64,000 bases of DNA from Moraxellaceae bacterium AER2_44_116 (GTDB lineage: Bacteria; Pseudomonadota; Gammaproteobacteria; Pseudomonadales; Moraxellaceae), in assembly GCA_006546595.1 (NCBI GenBank), contig VIAD01000011.1, forward strand, positions 1 to 64,000. Reading direction: 5' to 3'. The translations under genes were made by a program, and so were the position numbers. The notes under the pieces are model-generated. The model saw only the letters and a program-made list of their open reading frames with translations. It made no database searches and was not told the origin of the DNA. Positions within the stretch are counted from its first letter, which is position 1. Each line of letters opens with the position of its first letter. Shown piece after piece: positions 52,866-61,988 of this stretch.

Positions 52866-55043
52866 TTATTGGAAAGTTTCGCCTTTCGCTGCCATATCAC
52901 GCAACAATTGTGGCGGAGCAAAACGCTCGCCAAACTTCGCGGCTAACTCATCAGCACGTTGAACAAACTCTGGCAAGCCAATATAGTTAATATATTGCAA
53001 TTGACCACCTGTCCACGGCGCCATACCAATACCAAAAATCGAACCGATGTTGGCATCTGCGACTGAGCGTAAAACGCCCTCTGCATAACAACGTGACGCT
53101 TCAATGGATTGACGGAACAATAAACGTTGTTGTAACTCAGCAAATTGCTCTGGTGTCGCTTGCTTTTTATCAGCCGCGGCAAAATGCTCCGCTAAACCCG
53201 ACCATAAACGTTTTTTGCCATCGGCAGGATAATCATAAAAACCTGCACCGTCTTTTTTGCCTGCACGTTTAAAGTCATCACACATTTTGTCAATCAAGGC
53301 AAACGCTGGCTCAGTAGGAATCTCTTTGCCTTCTTGTGCGAGGTCAATTTGCGTTTGCTTACGGACTTTGCGAGTCAACTCCATGTTCACTTCATCTAAA
53401 ATCGCCAATGGGCCTACGGGCATACCTGCTTGGGCAGCCGCTTGCTCAATCGATTGGGCATTATAGCCTTCCGCCAACATGTTGACACCTTCCATACAGA
53501 ATGTACCAAACACACGGGAAGTGAAGAAGCCACGGCTGTCGTTAACAACAATCGGGGTTTTCTTAATTTGTAAAACGTAATCAAAGGCTTTGGCTAAAGT
53601 CTCATCATTAGTTTTTTCGCCACAAATGATTTCGACTAATGGCATTTTATCTACGGGTGAGAAGAAATGCAGGCCGATAAAGTTTTGTGGATGCTGTGAA
53701 GCTGTCGCTAAACCTGTAATTGGCAAAGTAGAAGTGTTAGAAGCAAAGACCAATTCAGAATTGCATACCGCTTCGACTTTTTTGGTGACATCGGCTTTGA
53801 TTTCACGGCTTTCAAATACCGCTTCAATGACTAAATCACAACCCGCCAAATCGGCATAATCGTTAGACGCTTTAATCATTGCCAATTTCTCGGCGGCGGC
53901 TTCTTTAGTCATACTGCCTTTAGAAACGCGCTTATCGAGCAGTTTTTGGCTATAGCCTTTGCCACGTTCTGCTGCTTCTAAGTTCATGTCCAACAACACG
54001 ACTTCGATGCCTGACATCGCTGAAACATAAGCAATGCCCTGCCCCATCATGCCTGCGCCTAATACCCCCACTTTTTTGCTTTTCCAAACTGGATACAGCT
54101 CTTTTGATGGACGGCTTGCGCCTTTATTGATTTTTTGCAAATCAAAGAAGAACGCTTTGATGAAGTTTTTTGACTCTTTGCCACAGGCCAAACTGGTGAA
54201 ATAACGACCTTCAATTTTCAAGGCATTATCAAAATCCACTTGTGCCCCTTCAACCGCGACACACAAAATCGCTTTTGGTGCAGGATAGTTTGCACCTTTG
54301 ATTTGTTTTAGCAAGTTGGATGGGAACGCGGGTAAATTCATCGCCAACGCAGGTGTACTTGGAGTACCACCGGGCATTTTATACCCTGATTTATCCCACG
54401 GTTGTTGCGCGCTCGGATTGGCAATAATCCATGCTTTAGCTTTCGCCATCATGTCTTCAGTGCTTTCGGCGATGTCGTCAATTAAACCGACGCTTTTCGC
54501 TTTAGCAACTTTCATGCGGTCGCCTTTCATCAATACGTTCATTAAGGCATTTTGAATACCTAACATACGCACAGTACGAACCACACCGCCTGCACCGGGT
54601 AATAAACCTAATGACACTTCAGGTAAACCAAACTCTGCTTTTGGATTATTTAAGGCAATACGATGATGACACGCCAAAGCGATTTCTAAACCGCCCCCTA
54701 AGGCCGTGCCATTCATTGCAGCAACAACAGGCTTGCCCAAGGTTTCTAAAGCACGAAGTTGTGCTTTCATCACGGTCAATTTGGCTTCAAATAACGGGGC
54801 GTGTTCTGGTTTGGCTTGAATTAATGCCGTTAAATCACCGCCTGCAAAAAACGTTTTTTTCGCAGAGGTAACAATCACACCTTTAATACGCGCTTTTTCC
54901 GCTTTTAATTTAGTGACGGTTGCGGCTAAGGCGTTATCAAACACCTCATTCATGATGTTGGCTTCGCCCGTTGGATCATCAATCGTTAGGGTAACAATAC
55001 TGTCCGCATCTTCGTGCCAATGGATTCCAATAATATCAGTCAT
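52866..55043 (-). CDS. Fatty acid oxidation complex alpha subunit (enoyl-CoA hydratase / 3-hydroxyacyl-CoA dehydrogenase)
   Basis: A 725-residue FadB/FadJ-type multifunctional enzyme. The N-terminal crotonase domain (about 15-200) has NGTALGGGLEIALACHHR (split) and GLPEVSLGLLPGAGG with the catalytic Glu pair. A Rossmann domain begins at GVLGAGMMGQGIAYVSA near 320, and the dehydrogenase His is in GLHFFSPVDKMPLVEII near 450. It hydrates and oxidises acyl-CoA intermediates. Fourteen bases separate it from the thiolase gene upstream. FadJ-like is closer than FadB, but I would not fix the symbol. Confidence 0.92.
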   Translation of the reverse strand: MTDIIGIHWHEDADSIVTLTIDDPTGEANIMNEVFDNALAATVTKLKAEKARIKGVIVTSAKKTFFAGGDLTALIQAKPEHAPLFEAKLTVMKAQLRALETLGKPVVAAMNGTALGGGLEIALACHHRIALNNPKAEFGLPEVSLGLLPGAGGVVRTVRMLGIQNALMNVLMKGDRMKVAKAKSVGLIDDIAESTEDMMAKAKAWIIANPSAQQPWDKSGYKMPGGTPSTPALAMNLPAFPSNLLKQIKGANYPAPKAILCVAVEGAQVDFDNALKIEGRYFTSLACGKESKNFIKAFFFDLQKINKGASRPSKELYPVWKSKKVGVLGAGMMGQGIAYVSAMSGIEVVLLDMNLEAAERGKGYSQKLLDKRVSKGSMTKEAAAEKLAMIKASNDYADLAGCDLVIEAVFESREIKADVTKKVEAVCNSELVFASNTSTLPITGLATASQHPQNFIGLHFFSPVDKMPLVEIICGEKTNDETLAKAFDYVLQIKKTPIVVNDSRGFFTSRVFGTFCMEGVNMLAEGYNAQSIEQAAAQAGMPVGPLAILDEVNMELTRKVRKQTQIDLAQEGKEIPTEPAFALIDKMCDDFKRAGKKDGAGFYDYPADGKKRLWSGLAEHFAAADKKQATPEQFAELQQRLLFRQSIEASRCYAEGVLRSVADANIGSIFGIGMAPWTGGQLQYINYIGLPEFVQRADELAAKFGERFAPPQLLRDMAAKGETFQ

Positions 55044-55056
55044 GTTATTTACACCC

Positions 55057-56271
55057 TTAAACTAATTCGATAATCGTGGCGATACCCATACCGCCACCCA
55101 CACACAAGGTCGCTAAACCGCGTTTTAAGCCACGACGTTCTAATTCGTCCATGAGTGTGCCTAAAATCATGCAGCCTGTTGCACCTAGGGGATGTCCCAT
55201 CGCAATCGCGCCACCATTGACGTTAACAATGCTGTCATCAATGCCCATATCTTTCATAAAGCGTAAGGCAACAGCGGCAAAGGCTTCGTTTATTTCCCAC
55301 AAATCAATATCTTTCGCGGTTAAGCCTGCTTTGGCTAAGGCTTTATGTGCTGCTGGTGCTGGACCTGTGAGCATGATCGTGGCATCTGCACCTGACACTG
55401 CTGTTGCTAAGAAACGGGCACGAGGTTTAATGCCAAGCTTTTCACCTGCTTGTTTGTTACCGATGAGCATCAATGCTGCACCGTCAACAATGCCTGAAGA
55501 GTTACCTGCGGTATGAACGTGAGTGATGCTTTCCACCCAATGATATTTTTGCAAAGCAACGGCATTAAAACCGCCCATTTCACCCATCATCATAAACGAA
55601 GGTTGTAATGCGCCTAAGCCATCTAAAGTAGCATTCGCACGAATAAACTCGTCTTTGGCTAATACCGTTAAACCGTTCATATCTTTGACAGACACAACTG
55701 ACTTGTCAAAATAGCCATTGGCTTGTGCTGCGGCAGCACGTTGTTGTGACTGCAAAGCAAAACTATCAATATCAGTACGAGAGAAGCCTTCAAGGGTGGC
55801 AATTAAATCGGCACCAATGCCTTGAGGCACAAAACCAGTTTTTAAGTTAGTGGCAGGATCCATTGCCCATGCACCACCGTCTGAACCCATCGATAAACGC
55901 GACATGGATTCAACGCCACCTGCAATGACTAAATCTTCAAAGCCAGAGCGAACTTTCATCGCCGCCAAGTTGACCGCTTCTAAACCCGAAGCACAAAAAC
56001 GATTTAACTGCACACCAGCAACCGTATCGGCCATGCCAGCAGCCAATGCGGCCGTCTTGGCAACGTCTGCACCTTGATCTCCAACGGGTGTTACACATCC
56101 CAACACCACATCATCAGCCATTTGCTTAATGGCTTGACCATTACGCTCAGCCAATGCATCTATTAAACCTACGACTAAATCGACAGGCTTGATGGTATGG
56201 AGCGAACCATCTTTTTTACCTTTGCCACGCGGTGTGCGTATCGCATCAAAAATGAAAGCGTCAGTTGTCAT
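55057..56271 (-). CDS. Acetyl-CoA acyltransferase (thiolase, beta-oxidation)
   Basis: A 404-residue thiolase cleaving 3-ketoacyl-CoA to acetyl-CoA. The nucleophile Cys is in NRFCASGLEAVN near 92, the His in GHPLGATG near 360 and the second Cys in LCVGGGMG near 391. FadI/FadA-type, paired with the multifunctional enzyme as the beta subunit. Start at 56271 (MTTDAFIFDAIRTPRG). It shares a 391-base divergent region with the adenylate cyclase gene. Confidence 0.92.
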   Translation of the reverse strand: MTTDAFIFDAIRTPRGKGKKDGSLHTIKPVDLVVGLIDALAERNGQAIKQMADDVVLGCVTPVGDQGADVAKTAALAAGMADTVAGVQLNRFCASGLEAVNLAAMKVRSGFEDLVIAGGVESMSRLSMGSDGGAWAMDPATNLKTGFVPQGIGADLIATLEGFSRTDIDSFALQSQQRAAAAQANGYFDKSVVSVKDMNGLTVLAKDEFIRANATLDGLGALQPSFMMMGEMGGFNAVALQKYHWVESITHVHTAGNSSGIVDGAALMLIGNKQAGEKLGIKPRARFLATAVSGADATIMLTGPAPAAHKALAKAGLTAKDIDLWEINEAFAAVALRFMKDMGIDDSIVNVNGGAIAMGHPLGATGCMILGTLMDELERRGLKRGLATLCVGGGMGIATIIELV

Positions 56272-56662
56272 CCGTTGTACCTCTTTGCTGGGCTAATATG
56301 TCAGAATGGCGTGTGATATAGACACGACATCCGTTGTGTACAAAACACACAAATTTATTGGACGCTCGTATAATATGTTACAACGCAGGTAAAAACCAAG
56401 CATTTGCTTGCTTAAGACGTAAAAAAATATATTTTACTTATCCCAAATAAAAGCAAAATTCCGTCGGACACCCTGTCTCTGTGTAGGAATACAGTAATAT
56501 CTTTCGCAATAACTTGACCATTGTGACGATGGTCACTATCTTAATGGCACAAGAATTAGGGATAATCCGTCAGAAGTAGTACCTAAGCTACTCTATTTAA
56601 CTTATTATTAAACAACGTATTTCATATACCTTGTCACAAAGACCCAGTAGAGCTAGATATCT
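56272..56662. other. 391-base divergent intergenic region
   Basis: No gene or repeat family is seen. It contains a TGTGT/ACACA dyad near the thiolase start (about 56335-56350) and, 100-150 bases before the cyclase gene, a good promoter with an embedded CRP-type site (annotated separately). I see no PsrA box. Confidence 0.6.
56514..56542 (+). promoter_or_regulatory. Promoter with CRP/Vfr-type site for the adenylate cyclase gene
   Basis: TTGACC, 17 bases and TATCTT form a sigma-70 promoter. Within it TGTGA-N6-TCACT (56522-56537) matches the CRP/Vfr consensus TGTGA-N6-TCACA at nine of ten positions, and the wider dyad TGACCAT/ATGGTCA (56515-56535) is perfect. A site between -35 and -10 would most simply repress, suggesting cAMP feedback on cyclase expression. 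The start lies 120 bases downstream. Confidence 0.6.
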
Positions 56663-58048
56663 ATGGCCGTGCCATCACCTCAACTACAACAATTATTAGA
56701 GCTAGGCTCAAGGCACATGCGGCTTTTGGCTTATATGGTTGCAGTGAGTATTTTTGCCTCTGGTGTTTACACGGGGATGTATCACCCTCGAATTATTGCA
56801 TTAATTCCCTTTACACTTGTGCTTGCCTATGGTCAGTCTTGGTTACATCGTCGATTATCTAATCGTGTTCCGAGTCAAGCCACGTCTATTACGTTACTAC
56901 TAGATGGTTTAATCACAGGTTTTGGTATTGCCTCAATACACTATGCCCTCGTACCAATGCTGGTGTTTATTGCCATGCTAAATGCTAGTGCTTTATCGTT
57001 TGGCAATTTATTTTTGTGGATATTTACTGGCTTCTTTTGTTTATTTGGCTCACTGCTTGGTGGCATGATTTTTGGACTAGAAGCAGGGGTCATTGATAAC
57101 ACGCCAACTGCCGTGAATGTCGTTGCCCTAATTGGTGCTGCTTTTTATTTTGGCTTGACCGCATTTCGTTCTCGCGAACAGTCACGGGCGTTAATCAACG
57201 CACAAACACAGATCAGAGAGCAACAAGATGAATCGTTTCAACTATCACGTAAACTAGCTAAGTATTTGCCAACCCAAGTTTGGGAATCTATTTTTAAGGG
57301 CAAACGTGATGCAAAATTGCAAACACAACGTAAAAAATTAACGATATTTTTCTCCGACATTAAGGACTTTACTGAAGCATCTGATGAAATGCCGCCCGAT
57401 TTATTAACAGAAATGTTAAATACGTATTTTGAACACATGTCAAAAATCGCCCTACGTTACGGTGGGACGATTGATAAGTTTATCGGCGATGCTATCTTGA
57501 TTTTTTACGGTGATCCCGTCTCGCGCGGGAATAAAGAAGATGCCACAGCCTGCGTTTCAATGGCTGTTGAAATGCGACGTGAAATGCAAATCCTGCGTCA
57601 AAAATGGCAAAGTGAAAATATCGATAAACCCTTGCATATTCGTATGGGTATTACGACTGGCTACTGCCATGTCGGTAATTTTGGTTCAGAAACTCGAATG
57701 AGCTATACCATTATTGGCCGAGATGCCAATCTTGCCGCCCGTTTACAAAGTGTCGCCTCGCCCGATGAAATTTTAATTTCTAACGAAACGTATTTATTAG
57801 TCCGTGAACATATTATGTGTCGTGAAAAAGGTGCGGTTAGCCTGAGAGGCATTGCCAAACCCATTCAGGTGTGGGAAGTGGTTGACTTTCACGCCGACAT
57901 GAAAAACCAAAGTAGCTGGATTGAACACGAACTAGATGGTTTTGTGATGCACATGGACACCAACAAAGTCAAAAACTACGATAAAGACCGTATTGTTAAA
58001 GCATTGGAGTTAGCCGCCAAGCAGCTAAAAGATACGCATATTTTATAA
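56663..58048 (+). CDS. cyaB: Class III adenylate cyclase, CyaB-like (MASE2)
   Basis: A 461-residue enzyme making cAMP. Five or six N-terminal helices (about 15-175) resemble MASE2. The cyclase domain starts near 222 with KLTIFFSDIKDF; metal Asp232 and Asp276 (DKFIGDAIL) are present, Lys272 fits ATP specificity, and YTIIGRDANLAARL near 345 carries the transition-state Asn and Arg. In Pseudomonas CyaB feeds Vfr and type IV pili. Divergent from the thiolase gene; possible CRP/Vfr autoregulation upstream. Confidence 0.88.
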   Translation: MAVPSPQLQQLLELGSRHMRLLAYMVAVSIFASGVYTGMYHPRIIALIPFTLVLAYGQSWLHRRLSNRVPSQATSITLLLDGLITGFGIASIHYALVPMLVFIAMLNASALSFGNLFLWIFTGFFCLFGSLLGGMIFGLEAGVIDNTPTAVNVVALIGAAFYFGLTAFRSREQSRALINAQTQIREQQDESFQLSRKLAKYLPTQVWESIFKGKRDAKLQTQRKKLTIFFSDIKDFTEASDEMPPDLLTEMLNTYFEHMSKIALRYGGTIDKFIGDAILIFYGDPVSRGNKEDATACVSMAVEMRREMQILRQKWQSENIDKPLHIRMGITTGYCHVGNFGSETRMSYTIIGRDANLAARLQSVASPDEILISNETYLLVREHIMCREKGAVSLRGIAKPIQVWEVVDFHADMKNQSSWIEHELDGFVMHMDTNKVKNYDKDRIVKALELAAKQLKDTHIL

Positions 58049-58051
58049 AAT

Positions 58052-58549
58052 CTAGATGGCTGAGAGTGCTTTATAGGTCAATAACAATCGTAAATCTAAC
58101 TCTAATTGATGATAATTCGGCTCCATATACTCACACAATTTATAAAAAGCTTTGTTGTGCTCAAGTTCTTTGAGGTGTGCCAACTCATGAACGACTATCA
58201 TTTTTAATAATTCAGGTGCAGTATCTTTAAACAAAGAGGCAATCCTAATTTCTTTCTTCGCTTTTAATTTCCCACCCTGCACTCTCGATATTTTGGTGTG
58301 CAAACCTAATGCGTTATGCACCACATCCAACTTACTGTCATAGCTCACTTTATCAATCATTGGTGCATTTTTAAGATGTTCTTGTTTTAGCGTCATTGTG
58401 TATTGATAGAGCATTTTATCGGTTTGAATGTCATGACGTTGTGGATAACGACGGCTTAAATACTCTCCTAATTTATTATCGGCAATCAGTTGTTGTACCT
58501 GATTTTGCAAGGTAATGGGATAAGCGGTTAAAAATTTGAGTTGCGACAT
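58052..58549 (-). CDS. YgjP-like metallopeptidase domain protein
   Basis: A 165-residue protein with the zinc motif HELAHLKELEH at 121-131 (HExxH plus a third His), the YgjP/WLM layout (DUF45). KVSYDSKLDVVHNALGLHTKIS (split) and RVQGGKLKAKKEIRIA are family-typical. Members are called metal-dependent hydrolases or UTP pyrophosphatase; activity unproven. Convergent with cyaB, stops four bases apart. Confidence 0.87.
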   Translation of the reverse strand: MSQLKFLTAYPITLQNQVQQLIADNKLGEYLSRRYPQRHDIQTDKMLYQYTMTLKQEHLKNAPMIDKVSYDSKLDVVHNALGLHTKISRVQGGKLKAKKEIRIASLFKDTAPELLKMIVVHELAHLKELEHNKAFYKLCEYMEPNYHQLELDLRLLLTYKALSAI

Positions 58550-58711
58550 GGTGTAGGTTATGTTGAGCCGTGAAAAACATCATATAGCTTATCAGCTTCG
58601 TCAACTTCTGTACAAAAGCAACACTCTATGTGCCGTGACACGATTGATTAAGATTGTTAGAGTTAGAGAGGTCGTATATCGTAAAACTGCTCTTCTTAGA
58701 CTGCTCAACTT

Positions 58712-59914
58712 ATGAACAAAAATATTCTGATCGTCGGTAGCCTTGCCATTGTTTTGGGTGCAAGTAGTTATTGGTTTAACACTAAAGCGGTCGCCGTATC
58801 CGTTATTTCTCCTGAGCAAACGCGCTTACAAGTGACCATTTTAGCGACAGGACAAGTACAAACACGTACTAGTACCGCGATTAACACCGAAATTGCCGGC
58901 ATCGTTAAAAGCTTAGTTGATGAAGGCCAAAGCGTTAACACAGGCGATGTTTTAGCCACTCTTGACGATAAAGATGCCGACAGCGTATATCAACAAGCAG
59001 TCGCCAATCTCAAATCAGCCGAACTCAAATTAGATCACTTACGCCATATCGATCGTCCTCAAGCCAGTCTTAAAGCACAACAAAGTGTGGTTTTATTACA
59101 ACAAGCACAACGGCAACTCAGTCACACAGCGACTCTCGCTAAAACACAACAAACCACCGAAGAAGCTTTAGCAACCGCGCAAGAACTAACGACATTGCGT
59201 GAAGCTGATGCCAATAGCGCAAAACTGCAAGTAAAAGCCTTAGCCGCTAATGGCGTGGAAGAAAACTTAGCATTAGCAGCCATTCAACAAGCGCAAAGCC
59301 AATTACAACAAGCACGACATCGCCAACAACGACAAACCATCACCAGCCCTTTTCCTGCTATTGTTTTAGAGCGTAAAGCCGATGCGGGACAATATCTCAA
59401 ACAAGGCGAGCCTATACTGACGTTATCACCACTGCATCAACAAGAAATCATTGCCCGTTTGGATGAGCGTTGGTTACCGCAAATTACGTTAAATCAACCC
59501 GCAACATTATTGGCCGATGCGTTTCCGCAAGAAAAATTTACCGCCACCATTAGCCATATTGCCCCATCCATTAACGACACACGCGGCACTATTGAAATCC
59601 GTTTAAAAAGCTCTAATTGGCCAACTTTTTTACGCGAAGGCATGACCGTTTCTATGGAATTATTAAGCCAACAACAGGCACAAGCGATGGTTATTCCGAG
59701 TGCAGCGTTACAACAAAGTCAAAATCAATATTGGTTATGGTTAGCAAAAGACGGCAAAGCGATACGACAAAATATCAGTATTGGTCAACGCGCTGCCGAC
59801 AAAGTGCAAGTGATTAGCGGTTTAGCAAACGACTCGCAAATCATTCTTAGTGATAAGCCCTTACAAGCAGGACAAAAAATCTCCATTCACGCACCTACAA
59901 CCAAAGGTCAATAA
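58712..59914 (+). CDS. HlyD-family periplasmic adaptor of an ABC export system
   Basis: A 400-residue membrane-fusion protein. One N-terminal anchor (residues 4-22), a biotinyl-lipoyl-like half (AEIAGIVKSLVDEGQSV), a coiled-coil hairpin of two Gln/Ala-rich helices (about 90-205), then the second lipoyl half and a beta-barrel. It bridges an inner-membrane pump and an outer-membrane channel. First of three coupled genes (four-base gap to the permease). MacA/DevB-like. Confidence 0.9.
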   Translation: MNKNILIVGSLAIVLGASSYWFNTKAVAVSVISPEQTRLQVTILATGQVQTRTSTAINTEIAGIVKSLVDEGQSVNTGDVLATLDDKDADSVYQQAVANLKSAELKLDHLRHIDRPQASLKAQQSVVLLQQAQRQLSHTATLAKTQQTTEEALATAQELTTLREADANSAKLQVKALAANGVEENLALAAIQQAQSQLQQARHRQQRQTITSPFPAIVLERKADAGQYLKQGEPILTLSPLHQQEIIARLDERWLPQITLNQPATLLADAFPQEKFTATISHIAPSINDTRGTIEIRLKSSNWPTFLREGMTVSMELLSQQQAQAMVIPSAALQQSQNQYWLWLAKDGKAIRQNISIGQRAADKVQVISGLANDSQIILSDKPLQAGQKISIHAPTTKGQ

Positions 59915-59917
59915 TTC

Positions 59918-61132
59918 ATGGTTTGGTTTGAATGGCAGGTGGCAACACGCTTTTTACGGGAAGGCAAAACCCAAACTTTATTAATTGCTAGCGGCATTGC
60001 CTTAGGCGTGGCGGTGATTGTGTTTATTAGTGCGCTGGTAACGGGTTTACAAGGCACGATTATTAAACGAACCTTAGGCACACAAGCACATATTGTTATT
60101 ACTGCACCCGATAAAGTGTTATTACCCAGTGTCACTGATGGGACAGTTTTTCGAGAACTTCAGCCACGTCCACAAATTATAGAGCCGATTCTCAATTGGC
60201 AATTATTACTCAAGCAATTACAACAAGAACCCACACTCAAAGCGGTTTCACCCTTAGTATCAGGCGCAGCTTTTGCCATTCGCGGTCAAGCTGATAAAAC
60301 GGTGTCTATTTTAGGTATTGACCCTGTTGCCTTTAGCAAAATTATTCCTATAGAAGAAAATCTTAAAGCAGGACAACTCCGACTGAATAATGACGAAGCC
60401 GTGATTGGCCGACGTTTAGCCGATGATTTAGGCATTCGTGTCGGCGACCGAATGAATATCGTCACCTCAAGCAATCGTTCTTTAGCGGTACGCATTACGG
60501 GAATATTTGAATTAGGGGTGAAAGATTTAGATAAACGCTGGGTGTTTTTATCGCTACGTTCCGCACAAAATTTACTTGACTTAAATGGGCAAATTACGGG
60601 TATCGACTTACAAGTAAAGTCATTATTTGATGCCGAAATCATCTCGCAACGCCTTCAAAATCATTATGGTATTAAAGCTGAAAGTTGGATGAGCAGTAAC
60701 GAACAACTGATGACTGCCTTGAAATCTCAAACCGCATCCACCACCCTGATTCGATTTTTTGTCTTGATTTCTGTCGCCTTTGGCATTGCCAGCGTCTTAG
60801 CGATTGCCGTGGTACAAAAACAAAAAGAGATTGGTATTCTGCGGGCAATGGGTATGAGTCAACACTCTGTCTTAGCCGTTTTTTTGATTCAAGGGGGCTT
60901 ATTGGGGATGTTTGGTTCACTGCTTGGAGCATTGGGTGGCATGGGTTTAGGCAAAATGTTTGCCTTTTTTGCCCGCAATGCCGCAGGTGAGCCGTTATTT
61001 GAGTTAGCACTGACATCGGAGCTGATTCTAAGTACCACAATTATCGCCACTTTAACGGGGTTAATCGCCGCCGCCATGCCTGCATATCGCGCTGCTAAAC
61101 TTGACCCTGTGCAAGCCATTCGTTACGGCTAA
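59918..61132 (+). CDS. ABC transporter permease, FtsX/MacB/LolC-type
   Basis: A 404-residue permease with one N-terminal helix (about 20-45), a periplasmic domain (about 50-270) and three C-terminal helices in the FtsX arrangement, including GILRAMGMSQHSVLAVFLIQGG and the ending PAYRAAKLDPVQAIRYG, split. Works with the adaptor and ATPase as a mechanotransmission exporter, substrate unknown. Gap to the ATPase gene is 11 bases. Confidence 0.9.
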   Translation: MVWFEWQVATRFLREGKTQTLLIASGIALGVAVIVFISALVTGLQGTIIKRTLGTQAHIVITAPDKVLLPSVTDGTVFRELQPRPQIIEPILNWQLLLKQLQQEPTLKAVSPLVSGAAFAIRGQADKTVSILGIDPVAFSKIIPIEENLKAGQLRLNNDEAVIGRRLADDLGIRVGDRMNIVTSSNRSLAVRITGIFELGVKDLDKRWVFLSLRSAQNLLDLNGQITGIDLQVKSLFDAEIISQRLQNHYGIKAESWMSSNEQLMTALKSQTASTTLIRFFVLISVAFGIASVLAIAVVQKQKEIGILRAMGMSQHSVLAVFLIQGGLLGMFGSLLGALGGMGLGKMFAFFARNAAGEPLFELALTSELILSTTIIATLTGLIAAAMPAYRAAKLDPVQAIRYG

Positions 61133-61143
61133 GGCTAATTTTT

Positions 61144-61815
61144 ATGACTGATGTTTTGCAAATCGAAAAATTAAATCGTTATTACGGTGAAGGTGATACA
61201 CAAACTCACGTTTTAAAAGATGTCTCTTTTAACTTAAAAAAAGGTGAGTTTACGGCATTGGTCGGCCAATCCGGTTCAGGGAAATCCACCCTATTAAATT
61301 TGATTGGCTTATTAGAGCAGCCTAGTAGCGGCGAACTTTATCTGACTGAACAAAAAATTAGCACCTTAAGCGAACAGCAGCGTACACAATTACGCAATCA
61401 TGCCTTGGGTTTTGTCTTTCAGTTTCATCATTTATTATCGGCATTCACCGCTATTGAAAACATCATGATGCCGTTAAAAATTCGAGGCATTGCTGAGAAC
61501 AAACTCCGCCCTCGTGCTCAAGTACTGTTAGCAAAAGTGGGTTTAGAAAACTATGCTGAACGCTACCCGACACAACTCTCAGGCGGGCAACAACAACGAG
61601 TCGCCATCGTTCGTGCCTTAATGACGCAACCCGCATTGGTGTTAGCCGACGAACCGACAGGCAATTTAGATACTCAGACTGCCGATAGTATTTTCACCCT
61701 ACTACGGCAAATCAACCAAGAAGATGGCACGGCATTTTTAATTGTCACCCATGACACCAATCTCGCCGCTCGTTGTGATCGGCAATTGATTTTGAAAGAT
61801 GGTGCATTGTTGTAA
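61144..61815 (+). CDS. ABC transporter ATP-binding protein, LolD/MacB-type
   Basis: A 223-residue ATPase. Walker A GQSGSGKST at 41-49, Q-loop FQFHHLL, signature LSGGQQQRVAIVRAL, Walker B LVLADEPTGNLD and switch His in VTHD. It matches LolD, DevA and MacB. With a HlyD adaptor and an FtsX-type permease (order adaptor-permease-ATPase, as in DevBCA), it is likely a macromolecule or lipid exporter rather than LolCDE. A palindromic element follows directly. Confidence 0.92.
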   Translation: MTDVLQIEKLNRYYGEGDTQTHVLKDVSFNLKKGEFTALVGQSGSGKSTLLNLIGLLEQPSSGELYLTEQKISTLSEQQRTQLRNHALGFVFQFHHLLSAFTAIENIMMPLKIRGIAENKLRPRAQVLLAKVGLENYAERYPTQLSGGQQQRVAIVRALMTQPALVLADEPTGNLDTQTADSIFTLLRQINQEDGTAFLIVTHDTNLAARCDRQLILKDGALL

Positions 61816-61823
61816 AAAATTAG

Positions 61824-61899
61824 GCTTGGCTTCGACTCCGCTCAGCCACCACGAACCGCTCAGCCAACACATCAACACTCCCTGAGCGGAGTCGAAGGT
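61824..61899. repeat. CTTCGACTCCGCTCAG palindromic element
   Basis: Perfect 16-base arms CTTCGACTCCGCTCAG (61830-61845) and CTGAGCGGAGTCGAAG (61882-61897), with CTCAGCCAAC repeats between. The same unit is the core of the element at 16621-16800. It is a dispersed intergenic palindrome, perhaps acting as a transcript end for the export operon. Confidence 0.75.
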
Positions 61900-61988
61900 T
61901 AAATAACAGTTTTTTGGCGGCAATGGCCAATCAAAGCCCTCGCCACAACCTATACTTAAACCATAATAAATCGCATGAGTTACTGTTT

